From a virus, in IMG/VR virus record IMGVR_UViG_3300030061_003696, positions 1 to 34,681 of that record: a DNA stretch of 34,681 nucleotides; one strand, given 5' to 3'. The notes under the pieces were generated by a model. That model made no database searches and was not told the origin of the DNA. It saw only the letters and a program-made list of their open reading frames with translations. How positions within the stretch are numbered: the stretch's first letter is position 1; each line of letters opens with the position of its first letter. The translations under genes and the position numbers were made by a program. This document shows, piece after piece, positions 7,180 to 13,635 of the stretch.

Positions 7180-8138
7180 TTATTTTTATGCTCAAAGATG
7201 ATTTTTCTAAAAGTCCTGTCCAGAGAACTGTGGTTCCAATCACCAAAACCATCATAAAACATCATCTTAATAAATTCCATTCTATTGTAAATCATTTCGC
7301 AGTTATCCATAATATAACTTACCTTGCCGCAAGTTTGAACTGACAGGGCTGGAGTTGTAAGCTGCATCATTTTATAGTTCTTATCGATGACACCAGGTTT
7401 GTTTATGATGTTGTTGTGTATGATTAGTTTGTTTTCCACACCAAGGCAAAAGTCAACTAACTCATCTATCGTATAGGACTTTTCTTCTGCGAGAAACGGG
7501 AACCTCTTCGCTACAGTTTTCAAACCTGCCCCGCCGACACCTTTAATACCATCGCTCCTGTCGCCTGAAAGGGCCCTGGCTAGCACAAAATTATTCGGGT
7601 GTATAGAATACCTATCAAGTATATCGTTCTTATTGACTATTTCCTTTTGGGCTGGTCTATACACCACTGTCTTATTGTCACAAAGCTGATAAAAGTCTTT
7701 GTCACTGGAGACAATAATTTTTTGAAAGTCCTTGAGTCTCTGGTTCTGAGATATAAAAGCTATCACATCATCAGCTTCCACATTCTCGTAACAGAACTGT
7801 CCTACTGGCATTAGGTTAAGATATTCTATTAGCTGGGCTTGTTGCCAGAACTTATTATAAACCTCTTCTGACTCAGAAAGATTTCTAATCTCGCGGTTCA
7901 GCCTCAAGGGCTTCCTACCAGATTTATAATTTTTATCCAGTGTGCGGCGCTTTTTTGAGCCACCAGCACCATCCCAAACGAGAAATACTTTTGTAGGGCC
8001 AGTTTCACGACATATCTTTTGAAAGGTCTTTAGGAAGCCCTTGAGGCCGCCAATGGGGTTCCCGTTAAGCGAAACGCTAGGGTCCACAATGTACGACCTC
8101 AAGTATAGATTCATGCAATCTACAATTAGGGCTCTCAT
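7176..8138 (-). CDS. 5'-3' exonuclease / FEN-type nuclease (T4 RNase H-like)
   Basis: A 320-aa flap nuclease for primer and flap removal. It starts with ALIVDCMNLYLRSY (first metal-binding Asp). VFLVWDGAGGSKKRR then gives the second acidic site and helical arch. YENVEADDVIAF, IVSSDKDFYQL and SGDRSDGIKGVGGAGLKT (the helix-3-turn-helix that contacts duplex DNA) follow in order. It is separate from the family A polymerase encoded at 12.4-13.6 kb, so the usual Pol I arrangement is split into separate genes here. The start ATG directly follows the uvsX stop (TAAATG) with only a weak SD, suggesting coupling. No signal or membrane segment is seen. Confidence 0.9.
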   Translation of the reverse strand: MRALIVDCMNLYLRSYIVDPSVSLNGNPIGGLKGFLKTFQKICRETGPTKVFLVWDGAGGSKKRRTLDKNYKSGRKPLRLNREIRNLSESEEVYNKFWQQAQLIEYLNLMPVGQFCYENVEADDVIAFISQNQRLKDFQKIIVSSDKDFYQLCDNKTVVYRPAQKEIVNKNDILDRYSIHPNNFVLARALSGDRSDGIKGVGGAGLKTVAKRFPFLAEEKSYTIDELVDFCLGVENKLIIHNNIINKPGVIDKNYKMMQLTTPALSVQTCGKVSYIMDNCEMIYNRMEFIKMMFYDGFGDWNHSSLDRTFRKIIFEHKNN

Positions 8139-9263
8139 TTATTCGTCTTCAGCGCCCTGGTTAACATCATAGAATGCCGTGGCATCGCCCTCACGAGATG
8201 AAAACTTTTGTATGACCTCTTCATCCATAATTTCTAGGATGCGGGATCGAAATTTATCCTCTGCTAATAGCTCAAGCCACTTAGACGATTGGAATTTCTG
8301 CTCGCTTCCATCCTTATGTGTGAGAATGTACCACGCACCCTTTTGGTCAATGTGCTCAGAACTTTTGACAGCATCTAGCCAACTTTGTTCATCTTGAATA
8401 ACCGCGTCCTCTGTGCCCCATAGAATTTTAAAAGCACACTCTCTGCCCTCGGTTCCGAAACGCGACTTTTTAATCCTTGCCTTTACCTCGGACCCAATTC
8501 TATAACCCTTATCGTCCATAATATAAGACTTTTTAGCTCTTCTTGGGTACAGCCAGATACGTAAAGAGTACGCATATGGTAATGCCTTGCCACCAGGTGT
8601 CACATGTGGGTTAAGAAGTATATCGGCAGTGTTATTTGAAATATTTGTTTTAAGTTGGTTCAATGCCAAAATTGTACTTTCTGCGTTAGCTAGTGGTATA
8701 ACAAGCTTCTTCATACCCTTAGACAAAATTCTTGCTTTTACAGCCATGGAGGACTGTGGGTTGAAATCGCCATCCGTATCAGACTTGCAGGGGGTGTTTG
8801 CAACACTATCCCAGATAAAGAAATATTTATCGTCATGGCTGATAAGCTTTTCCACGGATTCTAGGACAAACTCAACCGTTTCCGCTTGGACATAAATCAG
8901 GTCATCCAAACATACCCCCGTTTTTTGTAGAAACTCTGAGTCGATCGCGCTTTCAGAATCAAAATAGACCACTTTTAGGCCTTCCTTTTGTGCATTCGCT
9001 GCAACCTGGGCAGCCATGTAGCTCTTCCCGGTTGATTCGAGGCCCGCTATCTCAACAATCTTGCCAAGTGGGATACCAGCCAATTTGCCCTTACAAATTA
9101 TCCCATCCAGCCATCTAGAGCCGGTTGAGACCCACTCTTTTACATCTGATGGGTTCTCATCTTTCAAAGAGTAGGCTACCTTAGAACCAGACCCTTTGTT
9201 TAACATCTTTCTAATATCGTCGGGCGACAGGCCCCCGACTCTCACTTTTTGTTGTCTAGCCAA
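8139..9263 (-). CDS. uvsX: UvsX/RecA-type recombinase
   Basis: Forms filaments on ssDNA and drives strand exchange and recombination-dependent replication. Walker A is GLESTGKSY, followed by VVYFDSESAID (the RecA catalytic Glu region), FFIWDSVANTP (Walker B) and ALNQLKTNIS. HVTPGGKALPY gives the L2-side loop of the RecA fold. I start at TTG 9263 (374 aa), five bases or so after a perfect GGAGGA. The longer ORF with ATG at 9305 begins inside a 38-nt repeat element also found before the lipoprotein gene, where the ATG position is ACG, and its SD would be one base from the ATG. The C-terminus is acidic, as in RecA. It neighbours gp32-type SSB and the membrane gene pair. Confidence 0.92.
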   Translation of the reverse strand: MARQQKVRVGGLSPDDIRKMLNKGSGSKVAYSLKDENPSDVKEWVSTGSRWLDGIICKGKLAGIPLGKIVEIAGLESTGKSYMAAQVAANAQKEGLKVVYFDSESAIDSEFLQKTGVCLDDLIYVQAETVEFVLESVEKLISHDDKYFFIWDSVANTPCKSDTDGDFNPQSSMAVKARILSKGMKKLVIPLANAESTILALNQLKTNISNNTADILLNPHVTPGGKALPYAYSLRIWLYPRRAKKSYIMDDKGYRIGSEVKARIKKSRFGTEGRECAFKILWGTEDAVIQDEQSWLDAVKSSEHIDQKGAWYILTHKDGSEQKFQSSKWLELLAEDKFRSRILEIMDEEVIQKFSSREGDATAFYDVNQGAEDE

Positions 9264-9288
9264 TATTCCTCCGATAAAATAAAAATTG

Positions 9289-9326
9289 AGACATCTGTAG
9301 CCCATGCCTCCCTGCGGCTGACGCCC
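9289..9326 (-). repeat. repeat element copy B, upstream of uvsX
   Basis: A 38-nt segment that begins 3 nt after the stop of the 96-aa gene and ends 25 nt before the uvsX TTG. Its core CCGCAGGGAGGCATGGG and the following CTACAGATGTCTCA match the copy at 9969-10006 with few changes. The flanking arms GGGCGTC and GATGTCT can pair (7 bp with G-U pairs). The arms differ between copies but keep pairing, which suggests an RNA stem around a conserved G-rich loop. Confidence 0.6.
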
Positions 9327-9329
9327 TAA

Positions 9330-9620
9330 TCACCGTTGAGGGTGATCGGCATCAATAGTATTTTTCACAGCTTCGTTGGCCTGATTCACAGCCGCTGCCT
9401 CGTTGGCCTTGTCAACAAGACTTTCGACCTTGGTAGCTTCCACCACAATCTCTTGTGGGGTATGCTCCTTGGACTCTTCAACGAGTTCCGCGAGTGCTTC
9501 AGTAACGCCGTCCTCGGCATTCTCGGAGGAAGTACTACTTCCAAAGGCCCAAAGGCCCACAGCCAAAACGGCTGCTCCGAGCAAGAAAAATACATTCTTA
9601 TTTTCTTTAATGAATTTCAT
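9330..9620 (-). CDS. small membrane-anchored protein, unknown function
   Basis: A 96-aa protein with a short basic N-terminus (MKFIKENKN), one hydrophobic segment (about residues 10-26) and an acidic, Ala/Glu/Val-rich outer or periplasmic part of about 65 residues with helical, coiled-coil-like character. It is probably N-in, C-out, anchored in the inner membrane; a cleavable signal peptide is also possible. The SD AGGAGG is good. It lies 2 bp after the lipoprotein gene and before uvsX, so it is cotranscribed with replication genes. The pairing suggests an envelope complex, perhaps for superinfection exclusion or for membrane attachment, but there is no direct sequence proof. Confidence 0.65.
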   Translation of the reverse strand: MKFIKENKNVFFLLGAAVLAVGLWAFGSSTSSENAEDGVTEALAELVEESKEHTPQEIVVEATKVESLVDKANEAAAVNQANEAVKNTIDADHPQR

Positions 9621-9622
9621 AA

Positions 9623-9937
9623 TTATCCTCCTGTTCCAGTGCCCGTACCCGTGCCAGTAGTAGTCCCGGTGGTAGTACCAGTGGTGGTGCCAGTGGTAGT
9701 CCCGGTAGTAGTACCAGTAGTAGTTCCGGTGGTCGTGGTCCCAGTTGTAGTGGTCCCAGTCGTAGTGGTGGTTGGGTCGGTTACAGTAGTACTGGTTGTA
9801 GTGCTGGTTTCCGCAGCGCTATCACCCGTATCCTTACCTTCCTCACCGTCACATCCGACCAGAAAGACTGTGGCACTCATAAGAGCAACCCCGGCCAATG
9901 CACCGAAAATGTGATCACGATTAATAAACTCAAACAT
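9623..9937 (-). CDS. phage lipoprotein with Thr/Gly repeat tail
   Basis: A 104-aa protein. Residues 1-28 are a signal peptide with hydrophobic core GALAGVALMSATVFL and lipobox L26-V27-G28-C29, so C29 would be lipidated. Residue +2 is Asp (D30); in enterobacteria that retains lipoproteins in the inner membrane, if the host uses the same rule. After an acidic stretch, the tail from about residue 55 is a low-complexity Thr/Gly array of TGTT-like units ending in TGTGTG. SD AAAGGAG precedes ATG 9937. It is followed 2 bp later by a one-TM protein. Phage lipoproteins are often made to block superinfection (for example T5 Llp); that role is only inferred here. Confidence 0.75.
   Translation of the reverse strand: MFEFINRDHIFGALAGVALMSATVFLVGCDGEEGKDTGDSAAETSTTTSTTVTDPTTTTTGTTTTGTTTTGTTTGTTTGTTTGTTTGTTTGTTTGTGTGTGTGG
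9626..9772 (-). repeat. 12-nt-type tandem repeat encoding the Thr/Gly tail
   Basis: Within the lipoprotein gene, near-identical short units encode Thr-Gly-Thr-Thr over and over (and Val/Pro on the other strand, which creates a false plus-strand ORF). Units differ mostly at third codon positions (ACT/ACC, GGT/GGG), so the amino acids are conserved more than the bases. Such an array can change length by slippage. Confidence 0.7.
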
Positions 9938-9968
9938 TATTCTTCTCCTTTATAATTAATTAACGATG

Positions 9969-10006
9969 GGACACCTGTAAACCCGTGCCCCCCTGCGGTG
10001 GTATCC
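9969..10006 (-). repeat. repeat element copy A, upstream of the lipoprotein gene
   Basis: A 38-nt segment 6 nt after the gp32-like stop codon. Core CCGCAGGGGGGCACGGG then TTTACAGGTGTCCCA matches copy B at 9289-9326. The arms GGATACC and GGTGTCC can pair (7 bp, one G-U). It lies 31 nt before the ATG of the lipoprotein gene. It could be an RNA regulatory structure or a DNA element that includes a TTTACA -35-like box; the paired changes in the arms favour RNA. Confidence 0.6.
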
Positions 10007-10012
10007 TAGTAT

Positions 10013-10798
10013 TTACTGAGACATAAGCTCCGCAAACTTAGATTCTACGTCATTAGAGGTAGCGTTGGTAGCCGGACTGGAGGAAGCGTCATCTCCGTAC
10101 TTCACCATCTCCTCTTTCTCGCCCTCGTCCTTAAGGTAGTTGTCCAAAATTTGTCCAACCTCCTCGGGGGTCTTTCGCTCAAAGGCAGTGTCGTAGTCTG
10201 GGACACCTTCAATCCAGGCATTAATCCGGGCTGAATCCTGTGACGCCGGGGAACCAATGGTCATTTGACCATCCGTGTTTGGCGAAAACGATGGGACAGG
10301 CAAAATATCCGTCATCGGGAACTGTGCGCCCGGCGGTTTGCCATAAGTGATCTTGAGGTCAAGACCCTTGTGAACATCTGTGACATCCCCGTATTCTTTG
10401 CTCATGCAAATTTTAACGAGTGTCTCGTAGGCTTTCTTACCGTAACCCCACAAGCGAACACCTTTGTCTTCCTCACCTCGAACAATAACAGGGGTAAAAA
10501 AGCGTTGCTTAGCCATCAGCTTCTTTGCCATCTTAATACTGTCCTCCGTGGCCTCGTCAAACAGACCTCGCACAAAATCATTCAGAGGATCATTTTCCTC
10601 GAAGTTTCTGTAGGGAGACAGGAACCCACCTCTGGTGATACCATAATGAAACCAATACGGCTTGAAGGGGTCTCCATCCTTCGTAGGAATAATTCTAATA
10701 ATCTGTTCGCCATCCTTTGGCTTCCAGAAAATAGAATCACCCTTTTTGTTCATGACCTTATCGTAGGTCTTTCTAAGTTTATCAAAATCAATACCCAT
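10013..10798 (-). CDS. gp32-type single-stranded DNA-binding protein
   Basis: Coats ssDNA during replication and recombination and would work with UvsX and the helicase. The 261-aa protein has the marine gp32-like start: a basic N-terminus with KLRKTYDKVMNKKGD, then FWKPKDGEQIIRIIPT, the first OB-fold strand seen in T4-like gp32 relatives. WFHYGITRGGF and RFFTPVIVRGEEDKGVRLW follow. The C-terminal 45 residues are Asp/Glu/Ser-rich, as in the tail that binds partner proteins. It has a single Cys, so the zinc site of T4 gp32 is absent. SD AAGGAG is good. The 93-bp leader carries two inverted repeats, so autoregulation at the leader is possible. Confidence 0.75.
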   Translation of the reverse strand: MGIDFDKLRKTYDKVMNKKGDSIFWKPKDGEQIIRIIPTKDGDPFKPYWFHYGITRGGFLSPYRNFEENDPLNDFVRGLFDEATEDSIKMAKKLMAKQRFFTPVIVRGEEDKGVRLWGYGKKAYETLVKICMSKEYGDVTDVHKGLDLKITYGKPPGAQFPMTDILPVPSFSPNTDGQMTIGSPASQDSARINAWIEGVPDYDTAFERKTPEEVGQILDNYLKDEGEKEEMVKYGDDASSSPATNATSNDVESKFAELMSQ

Positions 10799-10878
10799 TT
10801 TTTTCTCCTTTTTATTTTCGGGTTAATTACCCTATAGTAAAAACTTAAAGAAAATATCTCCAAGCTTTTCTAGCGACA

Positions 10879-10897
10879 ATCTAACACGAGGTTAGAT
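10879..10897 (-). promoter_or_regulatory. 7-bp hairpin in the gp32 leader
   Basis: On the minus strand ATCTAAC, a 5-nt loop CTCGT, then GTTAGAT. The 5' arm contains the stop codon of the preceding 87-aa gene. No T-run follows, so it is not a standard terminator. A second short palindrome (GGGTAATTAACCC) lies closer to the gp32 start. The 93-bp gap holds no other gene. T4 gp32 is autoregulated through its leader RNA, so this could be an analogous target or an mRNA-processing site. Confidence 0.35.
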
Positions 10898-11155
10898 ACT
10901 GTCAAACGTTTTTGTGAAACTTTCTTCGGCAGCTTCACACAAAGGTTCACCAACAGCGGATCCCCAATCAAAAATTCTAAAATTATTTTTGTCCAAATCC
11001 CAAACTAGCTCCTTACCCTCTTTCAAGGTAGAGCTTTTACCTGTGTTCTTAATCTTACCCGCCAAGAAGGTTTTTGGAAGATCGGGAACCCTCACAAAAC
11101 GCATAGTCCTCACGTCACCGTTTGTTTTTATAAAAGTGCCAGTGTAAATGTTCAT
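10892..11155 (-). CDS. small beta-barrel (SH3-like, WYL_2/DUF2693-type) phage protein
   Basis: An 87-aa protein beginning MNIYTGTFIKTNGDVRTMRFV, which looks like the beta-hairpin start of the phage SH3/Sm-like family with 'GTFxKxxGxxRTMRFV'. The middle reads VWDLDKNNFRIFDWGSAVG, the typical 'v-x-D-l-x-x-x-x-F-R-x-F-x-W' close. Family assignment is by pattern and not certain; its function is not known to me. The start is ATG 11155, 1 nt after the stop of the tubulin-like gene, with SD GGAGTTAAA. The longer reading from 11254 lies within the upstream gene and is rejected. Confidence 0.6.
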   Translation of the reverse strand: MNIYTGTFIKTNGDVRTMRFVRVPDLPKTFLAGKIKNTGKSSTLKEGKELVWDLDKNNFRIFDWGSAVGEPLCEAAEESFTKTFDSI

Positions 11156-11156
11156 T

Positions 11157-12008
11157 TTAACTCCATTCCTGAATTTTGTTTGTATACCAGACCGAGTATA
11201 CATAATCATCTTCATAATTTGTTGCATAGACGCCAAATGAGACATTGATCTCATCAGAGGAAGCCTCAGCCTTCATTTGCGAAGACACGACATCTATAAG
11301 ATCTTGGTCCTCATTGAGTTTTTTATTATTTATGCAATAGAAGTATCTCTTGTGTCTCGGAAAGTCCAGGTCAAACATCATCTTATTTTCTGAGGTCTCC
11401 ATTTGATACGAGCCGACTGTCCCTATCCTACAAGAGTCCGGGACTTTCAGTTTGTTCTCGTATACAGCACCAATGCGGTGATACACATTGGTCATATGGA
11501 TTGTTGATACGATGAATTCATTAATCTTTTCAAAAAAATTCATTATAGAAATTTTATTCATCGCCTTCTGGGCCATGGCGTTGTCCACAATCAGCATCCT
11601 GTTAAAGATGCCGGATCTTGTATATTCTTGCAACACACCAAATACCGCTCTGCCAAGCTTCTTCTTTTTTTCAGATAACAGGGTCGGATCAGGTCTAATA
11701 AATAAGACCGTTATTTTTTTGCCCTTTATCTGCTCTAGAAGAGTTAAGGACATCCCCGAAATTTTTCCAGAGCCGGTCACTATAAAAAGCACCTCATCAT
11801 CAAGCTTCTTAAAAAACTTTTTAAAACTAGGAGTGTTCGCCTCGTACTTCTCAGGGTTGTCCTGTTCGGGGATGCTAAAACAATTGATGTTTTTCTCGGA
11901 AACCTCTTCACAGTCAGTATCCACCTTATAAATGTTCCCATATTGCGGGTACTGCGAAAAAGCCTGTGCTATCTTGCATGCCGGTGTTCCTAAGCCGATA
12001 ATATCCAT
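11157..12008 (-). CDS. divergent tubulin/FtsZ-like GTPase (putative)
   Basis: A 283-aa protein with the tubulin/FtsZ order of loops, in degenerate form. IGLGTPACKIA (4-14) takes the place of the first glycine loop, then VDTD (29-32) the 'NTD' element. FIVTGSGKISGMSL (75-88) is like the tubulin signature loop, followed by a Leu-rich helix. VLFIRPD (101-107) with a basic helix resembles 'TRPF..E.KKR'. MLIVDNA (138-144) followed by SIMNFFEKINEFI resembles the 'ND' guanine contact and helix H7. Phages encode tubulins (PhuZ, TubZ) that centre or move DNA. The signature loop lacks the full GGGTGSG, so GTP turnover may be lost. It sits between the nucleotidyltransferase and the SH3-like gene; TAATG overlap with the upstream gene. 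A different Rossmann-type protein is the alternative. Confidence 0.55.
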   Translation of the reverse strand: MDIIGLGTPACKIAQAFSQYPQYGNIYKVDTDCEEVSEKNINCFSIPEQDNPEKYEANTPSFKKFFKKLDDEVLFIVTGSGKISGMSLTLLEQIKGKKITVLFIRPDPTLLSEKKKKLGRAVFGVLQEYTRSGIFNRMLIVDNAMAQKAMNKISIMNFFEKINEFIVSTIHMTNVYHRIGAVYENKLKVPDSCRIGTVGSYQMETSENKMMFDLDFPRHKRYFYCINNKKLNEDQDLIDVVSSQMKAEASSDEINVSFGVYATNYEDDYVYSVWYTNKIQEWS

Positions 12009-12445
12009 TATTCCTCACTCCCCAGTAACCACGAAGACGACTGGACTTTGCCCCCGAGGTTATCTATTAACTCGATTCCCAATTTTTTGCAAACTTCTCT
12101 TTCTGGAATTGAGTCGTTTGTCTGATCGCCGCCGTTAGCAAACGCTAGTGTGAACATCCTGGTTAAAGCGTGCTGTTGGTATAACTCGTGTACAAGCCGG
12201 ATGGTTTCCCTGACCGTTGTGTCTTTGTCAATAGATACTAGCGCGACGTCTACAACTTTAAGTGCTTTTACGATTGTAAGTCTTTCTTGTTCGTCCATGA
12301 ACTCTTTTGAACCCTTCAGACCTCTCTGAAGGTCAGAATTAACAATCACACATAGCTTATCACCGCGAGCCTTCGCATTATTAAAATATTCTATGTGGCC
12401 CTTATGTAGTGGGTTAAAATAACCGGATACAATTATCGTTTTCAT
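12008..12445 (-). CDS. HxGH nucleotidyltransferase (cytidylyl/adenylyltransferase-like)
   Basis: A 145-aa protein, about the size of the minimal glycerol-3-phosphate cytidylyltransferase and of the HldE C-terminal domain. The N-terminus is IIVSGYFNPLHKGH with H14-x-G16-H17, the nucleotide-binding HxGH motif. LKGSKEFMDEQERL and VDVALVSIDKDTTVRE follow. FANGGDQT and then KVQSSSWLL take the place of the GGD and the C-terminal ISST-type motifs. It would transfer a nucleotide to a phosphosugar or polyol phosphate, perhaps for surface or DNA-base sugar chemistry. The substrate cannot be told from sequence. It overlaps PolA upstream (ATGA) and the tubulin-like gene downstream (TAATG). Confidence 0.8.
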   Translation of the reverse strand: MKTIIVSGYFNPLHKGHIEYFNNAKARGDKLCVIVNSDLQRGLKGSKEFMDEQERLTIVKALKVVDVALVSIDKDTTVRETIRLVHELYQQHALTRMFTLAFANGGDQTNDSIPEREVCKKLGIELIDNLGGKVQSSSWLLGSEE

Positions 12446-13623
12446 GTTTTATTCTCCATACTACCGAAGTTACTACCAATGGACACATTAGTCAAAAATT
12501 CTGTGTCATTAAACATAGAGAACTCTTGTTTTAAGGCCGCCAACAAGCCCATCTCCTCTTTCGCCATATCCACAACCACCGAATCATGAATCGTAAACGC
12601 GATGTGTGATTTTTTATCCTTTAAAAGCTTATATAGTTTTACCATTTGCCTCAAGACAATATCAGCGGCGGTGCTTTGTATGAGATATGATGTGGCGTGA
12701 AACTTATCAGACTCTATCTCTCTACCAAAAGGATTCACAACCTGTGTGCCGGTCCAATATTGGTCCAATATTCTTCCCCTGCTGTATACCGCTTCCGACA
12801 ACGAATCTTTTGAGTCAATGTTATACAACCAAGCAAATATTCTCCTCTTGGCCTCCTCTCTACTCAATGAAGAGCCATAAACATTTTTAACATTCCATTT
12901 GTGAATATCTTGGTCGGGTTGTGCCTTCCCAGACAAATACAGCAAGACCCGCAACTCGAAGGCATTATAATCAAGCTCTACAAAATAATCGTTGTTTGGT
13001 TTTATATATTTTCGCAAGCTCTTGTGCATATTAAGTATTGGGAACGTGTCTGGGTTGGTAGCTAGACGCCCAGTTTTTGTGCCAAATATATTGTAGTCGC
13101 AGTAAACTCGGCCACCGCTCACTCTCTTTAGAAAATTTTTAGTTTTTAAATCATAGCTATTTCTTCTAAGAGTCATCATATCTACATTTAGTTTCTGGTA
13201 TTTAATCTCTTTCGTAATTAAATCTAAGTCGTGCAGAAAATCATAGTTATGAGGCCTTTCGCACTCTTCAAACACTCTTTTTGTAATTTCATTTTTTATA
13301 TCGTAGAAGTCTAGCAAGAATCTTTCGGGGACCAAATCATAAAAGCAATTAGCGTTTAAATCAACTTTAGATAGAATGAACGACTTTAGAAAAGCCTTAA
13401 GCCTGCTAGTCGCTAGACCCCAGTCCTTCTTTAAATCTTCAGGGCATACCTGATCGATTCGCTTGCCGCAATATAGATCAGCACACTCGATTTTATGACC
13501 ATCTACCGATAAGGGGTGAGACCATGTCCGTGTGAGCCCCTGTGGAAGCGGGCCATAAATAATTGACTTGTCGTAATAATAGCCTCGACATTCTTTCTTA
13601 TCGTCAAATGCTTGGAAATACAA
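12442..13623 (-). CDS. family A DNA polymerase core without exonuclease domain
   Basis: A 393-aa Pol I-type palm/fingers protein. GTKTGRLATNPD and FPILNMHKSLR come before motif A, LDYNAFELR with D208. Motif B has the R-x3-K-x3-F-x3-Y spacing (R245, K249, F253, Y257), with F253 at the position that selects dNTP over ddNTP. Motif C is TIHDSVVVD with H336 and D337; the usual Glu after HD is Ser. There is no DEDD 3'-5' exonuclease and no 5' nuclease domain; the latter is encoded separately at 7.2-8.1 kb. The start is TTG 13623 with GGGGG at 4 nt; the first in-frame ATG is 147 codons on, too late for the fold. The frame is the same as that of the preceding gene, separated by one TAG and four codons. 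Confidence 0.88.
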   Translation of the reverse strand: MYFQAFDDKKECRGYYYDKSIIYGPLPQGLTRTWSHPLSVDGHKIECADLYCGKRIDQVCPEDLKKDWGLATSRLKAFLKSFILSKVDLNANCFYDLVPERFLLDFYDIKNEITKRVFEECERPHNYDFLHDLDLITKEIKYQKLNVDMMTLRRNSYDLKTKNFLKRVSGGRVYCDYNIFGTKTGRLATNPDTFPILNMHKSLRKYIKPNNDYFVELDYNAFELRVLLYLSGKAQPDQDIHKWNVKNVYGSSLSREEAKRRIFAWLYNIDSKDSLSEAVYSRGRILDQYWTGTQVVNPFGREIESDKFHATSYLIQSTAADIVLRQMVKLYKLLKDKKSHIAFTIHDSVVVDMAKEEMGLLAALKQEFSMFNDTEFLTNVSIGSNFGSMENKT

Positions 13624-13635
13624 GACGCCCCCATG

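Noticed and set aside
9264-9305. ATG at 9305 as the uvsX start
   Set aside because: Its SD would be one base away, the ATG lies in the repeated element (ACG in the other copy), and TTG 9263 has an ideal GGAGGA.
9626-9772. Repeat array as a CRISPR or a virion fibre shaft
   Set aside because: Units are 12-nt, in frame and without spacers; the Thr/Gly tail follows a lipobox signal peptide, not a fibre domain.
9336-9914. Plus-strand ORF of 192 aa with Val/Pro repeats
   Set aside because: It is the antisense of the Thr/Gly repeat and of the two membrane-protein genes; no SD and low-complexity product.
11156-11254. N-terminal extension of the 87-aa protein to 11254
   Set aside because: Lies wholly inside the tubulin-like gene in another frame; ATG 11155 has an SD at proper distance.
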